Positions 25,141 through 33,761 of a stretch of 64,000 bases of DNA are shown piece by piece. Both the position numbers and the translations under genes were made by a program. The stretch spans positions 62,001-126,000 of the forward strand of contig CAYSPG010000002.1 of NCBI GenBank assembly GCA_964432885.1. The letters are read 5' to 3'. The notes under the pieces were generated by a model, which saw only the letters and a list, made by a program, of their open reading frames with translations, was not told the DNA's origin and searched no databases. How positions within the stretch are numbered: position 1 is the first letter of the stretch; every line of letters starts with the position of its first letter. Source of the DNA: CAYSPG01 sp964432885 (GTDB lineage: Bacteria > Bacteroidota > Bacteroidia > AKYH767-A > OLB10).

Positions 25141-26115
25141 ATGAAAAAAACAATACTCACATGGGCGCTGCTGCAATTGGTTTTACCAGGCAACGCACAA
25201 AACCTGGTTCCTAATGGCGATTTTGAGCAATACACCGCATGCCCTGTTATGCAGGGGCAGCTTATAAATGCTGCACCGTGGATAAATCCGTCAGTAAGCA
25301 CATCAGCAGCCGATTATTTTAACCAATGTGCCGGGTCGGGGTCTAATGGGCAGGGCGTGCCGCAAAATTTATGCGGTTATCAAAACGCTCATAGCGGCAA
25401 CGGGTATGCAGGCATTTATATTGTTCAAAACCCGGGTGCCAATACCCGCGAATATCTTGAAGCACCACTTACATCAACACTTACTGCCGGTGCTTGTTAT
25501 CATTTTGAGATGTATGCAAGCCTGGCCAATAACTTTAAATTAACATCGGATGACATTGGCGTTTACTTTTCAGACACATTAATTACCGGAACATCATCCA
25601 ACCTGTACCCGCTTCCGTTTACGCCTCAAATAACAAACCTCACCGGAGTGTATCCCGACACCCTTTCGTGGACATTAATATCAGGCGATTATTATGCATC
25701 AGGTACCGAGAACTATCTAATCGTAGGAAACTTTTTATACGATACAGCCACCACCCTAATAAATACAAACAGTGCCGGCAATTTTAACTGGAGCTTTTTT
25801 TTAATTGATGATGTTTCGCTTGTTTGGGTTCCCTGCTCGGGTATTAACGAACTTAATAGCGCTTCGGCATTTGCCATGTACCCCAATCCGGCAAATGATG
25901 TTTTAACCATACGCCTTAATACCTCCTACCCTGCCTTTGCGGTCAACGCAAAAACACAACTGGTAATAAAAAACATGCTGGGGCAGGAAATTTTATGCCA
26001 TACTTTTTCTTCTTCTGAACACACCATTAACACATCAACGTATGCCAGCGGCATTTACATGGCCGAAATAACTGGCGGAAAACATGTTTTCAGAAAAATA
26101 TTTTTGAAAAAGTAA
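25141..26115 (+). CDS. Secreted T9SS cargo protein with jelly-roll-like domain
   Basis: 324 residues. Signal peptide MKKTILTWALLQLVLPGNAQ, then a beta-rich domain beginning NLVPNGDFEQY (about 21-240), a start typical of galactose-binding-like/carbohydrate-binding jelly-roll domains in Bacteroidota exoproteins. A type A sorting domain follows (about 245-324) with MYPNPANDVL and the ending TGGKHVFRKIFLKK. The protein is therefore exported by the T9SS. No catalytic motif was seen, so it is probably a binding or structural surface protein. Stands alone; no terminator found. Confidence 0.8.
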   Translation: MKKTILTWALLQLVLPGNAQNLVPNGDFEQYTACPVMQGQLINAAPWINPSVSTSAADYFNQCAGSGSNGQGVPQNLCGYQNAHSGNGYAGIYIVQNPGANTREYLEAPLTSTLTAGACYHFEMYASLANNFKLTSDDIGVYFSDTLITGTSSNLYPLPFTPQITNLTGVYPDTLSWTLISGDYYASGTENYLIVGNFLYDTATTLINTNSAGNFNWSFFLIDDVSLVWVPCSGINELNSASAFAMYPNPANDVLTIRLNTSYPAFAVNAKTQLVIKNMLGQEILCHTFSSSEHTINTSTYASGIYMAEITGGKHVFRKIFLKK

Positions 26116-26441
26116 CACGCGTTATTCACCGCCTGTTCACAACTTTTTTCGCCATCGGCATTTTACCATTGTATATTTGTACTAGTAATCAGCATTTCTG
26201 CAATGAAACTAAAACTGTTACCCGTATTTTTTAACGCTTTTCGCGGAAATGTTTTTATTACAGCCATACTTTACAGCGCCCCCTTTGCCGGATTAGCGGC
26301 TTGAGCTGCAACGGGGAAGTTTGCAGCTCTGACCAATAAAACTTTTGCGGCAGCTTACCTGGCCTGCATCAATGGTTTTTCTTCCATGGTTTATAATTTG
26401 CATAAATAAGTTACAAACCAATACACAAGCTAAGCAAGTAA
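26116..26441. other. Gene-free spacer before the minisatellite
   Basis: No convincing gene. A frame from ATG 26203 encodes a hydrophobic stretch (MKLKLLPVFFNAF...) but is broken by TGA at 26302; the same frame then runs open to TAA at 26407. This may be a decayed small gene or chance. Confidence 0.4.
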
Positions 26442-26630
26442 TAACGCCAGCAAAATAAGTTATAACGCTGGAAAACTAATTTATAGCGCCAGCAAAATAA
26501 GTTATAACGCTGGAAAACTAAGTTGTAACGCCAGCAAAATAAGTTGTAACGCTGGAAAACTAAGTTGTAACGCCAGCAAAATAAATTAGAACGCTGGAAA
26601 ACTAAGTTGTAACGCCAGCAAAATAAGTTG
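26442..26630. repeat. Alternating 21-bp minisatellite (42-bp higher-order unit)
   Basis: Nine complete 21-bp units with no gaps, strictly alternating between type A (core TAACGCCAGCAAAATAAG) and type B (core TAACGCTGGAAAACTAAG): A at 26442, 26484, 26526, 26568, 26610 and B at 26463, 26505, 26547, 26589. A and B differ at four positions, three of them clustered so that A carries CCAGC and B carries GCTGG, which are complementary. A decayed tenth unit follows. It ends about 76 nt before the ATG at 26707. Confidence 0.95.
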
Positions 26631-26706
26631 CAATGCCTGCTTACCTCAATACTCTCACACAGGTTCATATATCTAAAATTTATTTATAATTTAAAACACA
26701 CACACA

Positions 26707-27381
26707 ATGGGAAAAACAATTTTTCCGACACGCGATGGCGATCGCCACACCTATTATAATAATGCAATTACTTATTTGGCAGTTCCTGCAAACCAAAGCC
26801 GGTTAAGCATAACTGACGAGGATAAGGATGCAGTGGTAGCCTTGCTAACCACCTGGAACGAGGTGTTTCCAAAATCGCAAAACCCTGCCCTTAAAACAAA
26901 AGTGATTACCGAGCAAAAAGACGCATTGATTGGTGACATTGAAGATGCTTTAAGGGATATATATGCCGATATTCCCGAATCGGCATTAACCACCAACGAC
27001 CGCGCCACCTTTAACCTTAAAGAGCGCGACACCAACCCCACCGCACGTGCACAGATAAACGATGTGGCGCTAAACAAAATTAAAGCACTTGAAGGCGCAC
27101 GCATGGAGTTTACGCTGCGTACGGACGAAGACAGCAGCCGCGCAAGCCGGCATCCGCTAAGCGATGGAGCCGAAATTGTGTACACTATCGGAACTACTGC
27201 CCCCACCAGTCCCGATGGGTGTACCAAAACATTGTTTACCAGCAGGGCCAAAGGCACCTTTGATGTAGGCATTGACAATGCCGGCAAAAAAGTGTACGGT
27301 TATGTGCGCTGGAAAAACAATACCGACAACACCAAAAGCGGCCCCTGGAGCCAAATGTTTACGGTGGTAATAAGCGATTAA
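26707..27381 (+). CDS. Hypothetical protein
   Basis: 224 residues, no signal peptide or membrane segment. The N-terminal part (about 1-140) is helical and charged, beginning MGKTIFPTRDGDRHTYYNN; the C-terminal part (about 140-224) is beta-like and ends SGPWSQMFTVVISD, reminiscent of an Ig/fibronectin-type fold. I recall similar proteins of unknown function in Bacteroidota but cannot name a domain. It is transcribed alone, just downstream of the 21-bp minisatellite, which forms part of its upstream region. Confidence 0.65.
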   Translation: MGKTIFPTRDGDRHTYYNNAITYLAVPANQSRLSITDEDKDAVVALLTTWNEVFPKSQNPALKTKVITEQKDALIGDIEDALRDIYADIPESALTTNDRATFNLKERDTNPTARAQINDVALNKIKALEGARMEFTLRTDEDSSRASRHPLSDGAEIVYTIGTTAPTSPDGCTKTLFTSRAKGTFDVGIDNAGKKVYGYVRWKNNTDNTKSGPWSQMFTVVISD

Positions 27382-27405
27382 AGTATCCCTGCGGGGATAG
27401 AACCA

Positions 27406-27451
27406 AAAGGGTTCAGCCTCGGGATTTTAAATGCCCATGGCCGAACCCTTT
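27406..27451. terminator. Hairpin between convergent genes
   Basis: Stem AAAGGGTTC (27406-27414) with GAACCCTTT (27443-27451), followed by TGTTATTTTT on the plus strand and TTTT on the minus strand, between the genes ending at 27381 (+) and 27466 (-). Confidence 0.6.
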
Positions 27452-27465
27452 GTTATTTTTATATT

Positions 27466-28608
27466 TTATCTGCTGCTGTCGGCCTGTGTATAATCTCCGG
27501 CTTTATAGGATGTTTCGGGATGGTCGATACGGTAACGGTAACCAATTACCGGCACCGAAATGGATTTAAGTGGTTTGTTTGAAGGCACCAGCCTGTAATA
27601 TGCCACCTTGTTATCAAGCGGTGATTTATCAGCGTAAGCATAAGCACGCAGCGTTTCCGAATTGCCGGCCGCTTTTATCGAGCCTATTTGTATATACTGT
27701 ATTGCATCTTCCGAGCGCTCAACATAAAATGAGTCAATATCGCTTTCGCGCGAAGTAAACCAGCTAATCATTACGTGCGTTTCCTTAGCCTGCGCCTGAA
27801 AAGCAAGCAGCGTAATCGGCAGCTCGTTTACATGCGAAGTGTTGCGCATCACAAAATTGTCCAAAATGGTTTTATCGGTGCCGCCACCGTTCATATTTTG
27901 ACCAATAATTACGTTTTCGCCATTTTTCCAAAACATGCTGTGCTCTTTAGGTCCCTGATAATTCCATACCGCCACACCGTTAACCATAATTTCGCCTTTA
28001 CCACTGTTGGGGTTATACATAAACCGGTACGTTCTAAAATCGTCATCGCGCGGAATTTCGTAGTCGGTGGTTTCATTTACCGTGTAGCTGCGACCTTTTT
28101 CCAGGTTTATTTTATACGAAATAATTAGCTTACCTTTTTTCATACCGAAGTTAAAATATTTTCCGCGTGTAAAAAAGTTACACGTTTCTTCGGCCCGTTT
28201 ATAATCAAAGCTAATGTCTATACCGTCTGTATTAAAATAATTGTCGGCAGGTATCTCCATGTTTATTCCTTCTTCGGTTCTTCCGGCACTAAGTCCGTTG
28301 CTTCCGTCAACACCATCTCCCATTGATTGTGCAAAGCGGCTAATAGAAATAGCATCGGGGCCTTTGGTTGCTTTTACGGGGTCATCACTATTCCAGTCAA
28401 ATGAACTTACCACCTCGCCATTGTTTAAATCATACCCCAGCATCATGTTAGCCATCGTACCTGCTTTGGTATTGGTTACGCTGGTGGTATTCATAAACAT
28501 GGTCATGTACACTGCCAATCCCATAATGGATGTACCTGCCACCACCAACACGCCTTTGTTGATGATTGACATTTTTTGGCGCTGCTTTAATTGCGGACGT
28601 TTCGACAT
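27466..28608 (-). CDS. Membrane-anchored LamG-like (concanavalin-fold) protein
   Basis: 380 residues. A basic N-terminus (MSKRPQLKQRQKMSI) precedes one membrane helix (about 18-37); the rest is outside. Residues about 58-260 look like a LamG/concanavalin A-like sandwich (GYDLNNGEVVSSFDW, ISFDYKRAEE, FMYNPNSGKGEIMVNG, ENVIIGQNMNGGG), a fold usually binding sugars or proteins. A fibronectin-like segment follows (about 268-355, ISWFTSRESDIDSFYVERS). There is no T9SS domain, in contrast to the gene upstream. The N-terminal anchor resembles that of the short protein at 32135-32428, and all three genes are on one strand. Confidence 0.65.
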   Translation of the reverse strand: MSKRPQLKQRQKMSIINKGVLVVAGTSIMGLAVYMTMFMNTTSVTNTKAGTMANMMLGYDLNNGEVVSSFDWNSDDPVKATKGPDAISISRFAQSMGDGVDGSNGLSAGRTEEGINMEIPADNYFNTDGIDISFDYKRAEETCNFFTRGKYFNFGMKKGKLIISYKINLEKGRSYTVNETTDYEIPRDDDFRTYRFMYNPNSGKGEIMVNGVAVWNYQGPKEHSMFWKNGENVIIGQNMNGGGTDKTILDNFVMRNTSHVNELPITLLAFQAQAKETHVMISWFTSRESDIDSFYVERSEDAIQYIQIGSIKAAGNSETLRAYAYADKSPLDNKVAYYRLVPSNKPLKSISVPVIGYRYRIDHPETSYKAGDYTQADSSR

Positions 28609-28773
28609 AGTTGTATTCTTTAATTGTAAAAAATTGTAGTTGCTAAATGATTTCTATTTTACTCTTACAACCTATAAAAGTTCGGAAAAAAGCCCGTCAT
28701 AAACGATGGTTTTTCTGCAAAACCTTACATCTTCAAAAGCGTAAGCATATATTGTTTTCCGGCTATAGCCGCT

Positions 28774-31700
28774 TTACTTCTTATACACCTTTTTGGTGGC
28801 CCTGGACTTATTGCCTGATACCACCAGCACATACATGCCCACAGGCAGCGGCTTTTGATTGGGATAGATGTACGTGTTTAATCCGCTTTGGCAATCCTGC
28901 CTGCCGGTAAACACAAGTTGCCCCGCCTCGTTTATCAACTCTATTTTCATTTCACCGGCAATGCCTGCATGGTATTGCAAGGTAAATGCCGATGTAAACG
29001 GGTTGGGATATACGTTTGAAATTTCAAGGCTTGCAAGGCCGGGTTTGGTTTCATTACTAACCTCTACTACGTTCGAATATTTTACGGCACCATTTACCCC
29101 GCTGTATTTTACGCGGTAATAGGACGTGGCATCCAGCGGATTGCTATCCGTAAACTCATACACCCCTGTTCCATCGCCTTGCTTTGTTTCAATGCTTTCA
29201 AAGCTTTGGTTATCTGCCGACCGCTCCACCGTGTAGCTGTCGCCCGGTTTTTCGGGCGAAAAACTCCACCGGCCGCTTACGTTATCACTTTCGTAAGCTG
29301 CCGTTAGCTCAAAAATGGTTTGGGTAAAATCTTTTTTCAATACAATGGCGCAATTCATTACATCGCTGGCATTGTTTACCGTAACGCTGGTGCCAGCCGT
29401 TGTGCCCTGGGTGTTTAAGCTTTTCCAGCTTCCGTTGGCAGCTGACAGCACCGTTAGCTCTTCACCGGGGGTGGCGGCAGTGGTGTTTTCGTAACTGGAA
29501 AACGAAAATTTAATATCCGCCTTAATGTTACCGGCCTTAATGCAATACCACCGGTCAATAGCCGAAGGTATTGCCAAATCCTTACCGTCAATAACCAATC
29601 CCGCTACGTTTTGCGGAAAGGGCAAATTATTTTGCGAAGTGTGATAGGTTGAAAAAACCACCTCCCCGCTTCCGCTAATGGCATTAAACTCAAGCGGAAT
29701 ATATTCGGCTGCATTTATTCCAAACGGAATAATGCAATTGCTGTGAGGAATATTTTTAAATTTCAGTTTCGAATTTTCTGCTTCGGATTTAATGTACCCG
29801 TTTACCCTGCCTATGGCTGTTGCGGTGTTTGATTCAATGGTTAAGGTGTTGCTATTTAAATTCAATTCACCATTTTCAAGAAGCAGTTGGTTGCGCACAT
29901 ATACATTTGAATTTATCAGCTTTGTAAATTCTGTATTGGTAGTGCCTGTAAAATTAATTTTAAGTATTCCGTACTTGTGCTGCACAGCTGTTGCCATGCC
30001 ATCATTAATACCTGTAATAGTTTGATTGTCGCTGCCGTTATACTCAACCGTGCTGGCAGCATCCAGAAAATAATTAAGGCCGCCTGTATTTTTTAACGTT
30101 GCATTGCCGGTAGAATTATAAAATCCGTTACTATTTTGCGTAATAAGCTTACCACCCGCATCAATGGACATGCCGGTGTGTGCTGCCTTAAAATTCGTTA
30201 TTATCTGAGCAGCGTGCATCTGTAGTGTTCCGTTGTTTTCAATTCGTAAAAAATCAGTAGCCGCATTTTGGTGCGATGAAAGCTGAAAGCTGCCCGCAAG
30301 AACATCAACTGTGCAACTGTTACCAATATGTTGCTTGGTTTGTTCAATTAATGTAGTAGCCGATATACGCTTGTACTGCAAGATTCCTGCACGGGCAAAA
30401 ATCAGTTTTCCAAAAACAGACGAAGTACCTGCACCGGCACGTGTAATCTGTGAGCCGCCATCCACACTAAACACGTTTCCTTTCAATAGCAATTGATGCG
30501 TGGCTGTGCTTACGGCATTATCATCAAAACACAGTGTACCGTTAAGTTGATTAAAAATTCCTTGTAATACAAAGGTTACTGCATCACTGGTAGCCGTGGT
30601 TGTATTGCTGTGCATAAGCAGTGTACCTCCCGACTGAATAAAATTTCCGTTAACATTTACATCAGCCACACCGTTATTGCCCTTAATGGCAAGCGTACCC
30701 GATGCAATAATCAAATCGCTGCCTATGGTAACCTGGGCAGCGCCCGGAAATTTAGAAAGCGATGTGGTGCCGCCATAAATTTTTAATTTACCATCAATTA
30801 CAATATCCGTAGCATGGCTTCCGTAATTAAAGTTATTGGCAAGGCCGTTTATAATTACATCTCCAGCCACATGCACTGTTTCGGCACCCACACTTCCGCT
30901 GGTGGTAAATTCAGATGCGGCATTGCCCGATAACGTAATGGTTCCGTTTACCTGCAGAACAGCTTTCGATTTGCTGTACTGGCCCATAAGCGATGTTAGT
31001 CCGTTTACCCGAAACTTATCATTTGTATTGGTAAGTGAAATGGCAAGGTCGCCATTAACAGTAATTTTATTTAAAGCGCCTGATGAATTGCAGGCATAAT
31101 ACCCCATCATAACACCACCCGTTTGTTCAACAGAGCCAAAACTCATGGTAATACTTCCAGAATTAACAGTCGACAGGTTAAAAATTCCTCTGAAATCACC
31201 GGCAGTTTGCTTAAACTTGCCTCCCACATTAACGGTGCAGTTTCCCAATCCGGTATTTTGCAGGCCTGTGTTATAAATCAATTCCACATTTCCCATATTG
31301 GTAAAATTTCCGGTTACATTAAGTGCTATGTTTCCGTTGCCATTGTAAATTCCATTTAGTTCACCACCAATATTTATTATCGAATCGGTATTAACTGTAA
31401 ATGAGCCGGGATGCGTTCCGCTATGCAGGTCAAGAAATGAATTCATGTTAAGCAACACAATGCTTCCAATGGTTGTATTTGAAATAGCACCCGATTTATC
31501 AAGCACTACCCAACCCTGATCAATGGTTAATGTACCTAAAACTTTATGTGTTTCAAACTGATTTTTCTGATTCCACTCAAACAACACACCACCTACAATT
31601 GTGTTGATAATAACGTTTCCAAAATTTCCGGTAACCACATCGCCCAAAGCCACCGATGCAAAGGCATACCATTTTTTTATAATCAGCGTACTTTGAGCAG

Positions 31701-32127
31701 AAAAATTTTCGGTGCTGTTAGTAAACAAGCTGGCCCCGGCAAGACTGTTGTCAGCAGGGTTCCATGTAAATTTTCCGGTATTGGTAATTACAAATTGCGC
31801 GCTGCTCTGCTGTTGTGCAATATCGCCTCCATTCATATCAAGCTTTCCGTTAACGATTACGTTTCCGTTAATACTCAGCTTTTTGCCTGCTGTAAAATTT
31901 AATTCTGCATTGGCATTAATAGTAATACTCTTTGCAAATCCATCTGCATTCAACTGAATTTTATGCAGCGATTGGATAACCACATCATCAGCAGCATTTG
32001 GAACTCCTGACGGGTTCCACACGGCTGCATTGTTCCAATTTCCGGTAAGTACCGAAATTTTGGTAACAGCAAAAACCTTTGCAGTGCAAACAGCAAAAAG
32101 AAAAACTAGTGGCAGAAACCTTTTCAT
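28774..32127 (-). CDS. Large secreted repeat (beta-helix-like) protein, T9SS cargo
   Basis: 1117 residues. Signal peptide MKRFLPLVFLFAVCTAKVFA, then TGNWNNAAVWNPSGVPNAADDVVI, the start of a domain found on many Bacteroidota adhesins. Residues about 60-800 are strings of short beta strands rich in Asn, Gly, Thr and Ile (patterns like VNGKLDMNG, TNTGKFTWN), typical of a right-handed beta-helix. A fibronectin-like segment (about 930-1030, SFSPEKPGDSYTVERSADN) and a type A T9SS sorting domain (about 1040-1117, VYPNPFTSAF ... KKVYKK) close the protein. Probably a surface adhesin. Seven nt downstream of the short anchor-protein gene, so co-transcribed with it. Confidence 0.8.
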   Translation of the reverse strand: MKRFLPLVFLFAVCTAKVFAVTKISVLTGNWNNAAVWNPSGVPNAADDVVIQSLHKIQLNADGFAKSITINANAELNFTAGKKLSINGNVIVNGKLDMNGGDIAQQQSSAQFVITNTGKFTWNPADNSLAGASLFTNSTENFSAQSTLIIKKWYAFASVALGDVVTGNFGNVIINTIVGGVLFEWNQKNQFETHKVLGTLTIDQGWVVLDKSGAISNTTIGSIVLLNMNSFLDLHSGTHPGSFTVNTDSIINIGGELNGIYNGNGNIALNVTGNFTNMGNVELIYNTGLQNTGLGNCTVNVGGKFKQTAGDFRGIFNLSTVNSGSITMSFGSVEQTGGVMMGYYACNSSGALNKITVNGDLAISLTNTNDKFRVNGLTSLMGQYSKSKAVLQVNGTITLSGNAASEFTTSGSVGAETVHVAGDVIINGLANNFNYGSHATDIVIDGKLKIYGGTTSLSKFPGAAQVTIGSDLIIASGTLAIKGNNGVADVNVNGNFIQSGGTLLMHSNTTTATSDAVTFVLQGIFNQLNGTLCFDDNAVSTATHQLLLKGNVFSVDGGSQITRAGAGTSSVFGKLIFARAGILQYKRISATTLIEQTKQHIGNSCTVDVLAGSFQLSSHQNAATDFLRIENNGTLQMHAAQIITNFKAAHTGMSIDAGGKLITQNSNGFYNSTGNATLKNTGGLNYFLDAASTVEYNGSDNQTITGINDGMATAVQHKYGILKINFTGTTNTEFTKLINSNVYVRNQLLLENGELNLNSNTLTIESNTATAIGRVNGYIKSEAENSKLKFKNIPHSNCIIPFGINAAEYIPLEFNAISGSGEVVFSTYHTSQNNLPFPQNVAGLVIDGKDLAIPSAIDRWYCIKAGNIKADIKFSFSSYENTTAATPGEELTVLSAANGSWKSLNTQGTTAGTSVTVNNASDVMNCAIVLKKDFTQTIFELTAAYESDNVSGRWSFSPEKPGDSYTVERSADNQSFESIETKQGDGTGVYEFTDSNPLDATSYYRVKYSGVNGAVKYSNVVEVSNETKPGLASLEISNVYPNPFTSAFTLQYHAGIAGEMKIELINEAGQLVFTGRQDCQSGLNTYIYPNQKPLPVGMYVLVVSGNKSRATKKVYKK

Positions 32128-32134
32128 TTATCTG

Positions 32135-32428
32135 CTATTGATTAATCGTGGTTAGGTCAACGGCTTTTTTTATGCGCACACCATTAAGCGTTATGTCGGT
32201 TTGTTTTACCAGCAAAACAGGCTGATTAAAATCTACAGGCTTTAGCTCAACCTGCGAAGTACCTCCCTTTGCCTTTGATTGCTCTACATTGGAAACATTC
32301 AGGTAAACAAACAAACCTGCCACCAAACTCATAATACCGGCACTGCTTGCAATAATCAATTTTGTTGACATGCGCATCTTTTGTTTTTGCGCACGCACTA
32401 ATTTTGGTTTTTTATTTCGCTTAGCCAT
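32135..32428 (-). CDS. Short single-pass membrane protein
   Basis: 97 residues. A strongly basic N-terminus (MAKRNKKPKLVRAQKQKMRM) is followed by one membrane helix (about 24-45) and a short extracytoplasmic tail of about 50 residues. The basic tail-KMS-helix start is like that of the LamG-like protein two genes downstream. Family unknown. First gene of the surface cassette 32428-27466, beginning 132 nt after the end of the two-component operon and separated from it by a terminator. Confidence 0.6.
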   Translation of the reverse strand: MAKRNKKPKLVRAQKQKMRMSTKLIIASSAGIMSLVAGLFVYLNVSNVEQSKAKGGTSQVELKPVDFNQPVLLVKQTDITLNGVRIKKAVDLTTINQ

Positions 32429-32508
32429 CTGTAAATAGAATTTAACCCTCTAAGGGCTTATCTTTCTTATATGGATTTTTCGTAAAAATGTTGCGTTAAA
32501 AACAAAAA

Positions 32509-32534
32509 TCCCTCTTCGTTATAACGGAGAAGGA
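32509..32534 (-). terminator. Terminator of the two-component operon
   Basis: Arms 32509-32520 and 32523-32534 pair with one G-T wobble and one mismatch; on the minus strand the stem is followed by GATTTTTGTTTTT. It lies 27 nt after the stop of the NtrC-like gene. Confidence 0.65.
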
Positions 32535-32560
32535 CCATTGTGTTTTTCACAGTTACTACT

Positions 32561-33730
32561 TTAGTTGCTTACAAACATTAAGTCTTCAGTTTGTATGGTG
32601 CCGTTTTCGGCAAGTATGGCTGCACGCTCAATCACCGCCTTTAATTCGCGAATGTTGCCTTGCCAAGGGTTTTCAAGCATAAGCTTAATGGCTTCCTTTG
32701 ATAATTGTACAACAGGTGTGCGATTGGAGTTTGCAAATTCTGTTAAAAAATGTTTTGCAAGCAGTATCACATCATCACCTCTTTCCTTCAACGGTGGCAG
32801 GTGAATTAAAAATCCCTGTATGCGGTAAAATAAATCTTCTCTGAAACGGCCTTCCTTTACCTCTGTTGCCAGATTCCTATTTGTAGCGGCCACCATTCTA
32901 AAATCAAGCTTTATAGTTTTGTTACTTCCTATACGTTGAATTTCTTTTTCCTGCAACACACGCAGCAACTTTGCCTGCAGGCTTAATGGCATTTCTCCAA
33001 TCTCATCCAAAAAAATGGTTCCATCATTAGCTTCTTCAAATTTTCCTATTCTGCGGTCGCGCGCATCGGTAAATGCGCCTTTCTCGTGTCCAAACAATTC
33101 GCTCTCGATAAGTTCTTCCGGAATGGCACTCATATTAACGGTAACAAAATTTTTGCGTGCGCGAGGAGAGTTGTAGTGCAACGCTTTTGCAACAAGTTCT
33201 TTCCCGGTTCCGCTTTGTCCTGTTACAAGCACCATCATGTTGCTTTTCTCTACTTTTTGAATCAACTTTAATACACGCAGTACTGCATTGCTTGTTCCCA
33301 TTATGTTTGAGTACTTGTGCCTGTCGATAACCTGGTCCTTCAGCATTTCGTTTTCCTTTTTAAGAACAACGTTCATGCTGAGGTTGTTTATCGAGTTTTC
33401 AAGATTCACAAACAGATTATCGTTTTTTAAAATATAATCCTGTGCTCCGCTTTTGTATGCATCAATAACCACTTCAAGGCTTTCCTGCCCCGAAACAATT
33501 ATTGTCATGATGGAGGAGTTGTAGTCTTTTATTTTGCGCATCAAACCCAACCCGTTCATACCCGGCAACATGTAGTCAATGGTTACAATATCAGGGTTCA
33601 GGTGAATGTTTTTCATACAATCTTCGGCTGACTCAAAATGATGCAAATCATAGTTTGAGTTTTTTGAAAGCGTTTGCTTAATGAGTGATGCAACCATTGC
33701 ATCATCTTCGATTATAAAAATTTTTGCCAT
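32561..33730 (-). CDS. NtrC-type receiver-AAA+ regulator without DNA-binding domain
   Basis: 389 residues. Receiver domain (1-120) with phosphoacceptor D52 (IVTIDYMLPG) and K102; AAA+ sigma-54 interaction domain (about 142-380) with Walker A GQSGTGKE at 171-178, the loop GAFTDA at 218-223 (the family consensus is GAFTGA), Walker B TIFLDEIGEM, and the arginine-finger region FREDLFYRIQG. The protein ends right after the AAA+ lid (WQGNIRELKAVIERA ... MFVSN); the Fis-type helix-turn-helix normally found in the last 50-60 residues is absent. It would activate sigma-54 RNA polymerase from solution, or act with a partner. Last gene of an operon with a hybrid kinase and a single-domain regulator. Confidence 0.9.
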   Translation of the reverse strand: MAKIFIIEDDAMVASLIKQTLSKNSNYDLHHFESAEDCMKNIHLNPDIVTIDYMLPGMNGLGLMRKIKDYNSSIMTIIVSGQESLEVVIDAYKSGAQDYILKNDNLFVNLENSINNLSMNVVLKKENEMLKDQVIDRHKYSNIMGTSNAVLRVLKLIQKVEKSNMMVLVTGQSGTGKELVAKALHYNSPRARKNFVTVNMSAIPEELIESELFGHEKGAFTDARDRRIGKFEEANDGTIFLDEIGEMPLSLQAKLLRVLQEKEIQRIGSNKTIKLDFRMVAATNRNLATEVKEGRFREDLFYRIQGFLIHLPPLKERGDDVILLAKHFLTEFANSNRTPVVQLSKEAIKLMLENPWQGNIRELKAVIERAAILAENGTIQTEDLMFVSN

Positions 33731-33761
33731 AGCGTTTTGTTTTTGTTTGTTGTTATTAATA

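Noticed and set aside
26203..26409. Small hydrophobic frame interrupted by TGA at 26302
   Set aside because: Only 33 codons before the stop; no homology known; continuing frame may be chance, so not called as gene or pseudogene.
26442..26630. CRISPR array
   Set aside because: Units are 21 bp and directly adjacent with no unique spacers, and no cas genes are present.
32429..32560. Sigma-54 (-24/-12) promoter before the surface cassette
   Set aside because: No GG-N10-GC pair with reasonable flanks was found; only the terminator of the upstream operon is clear.
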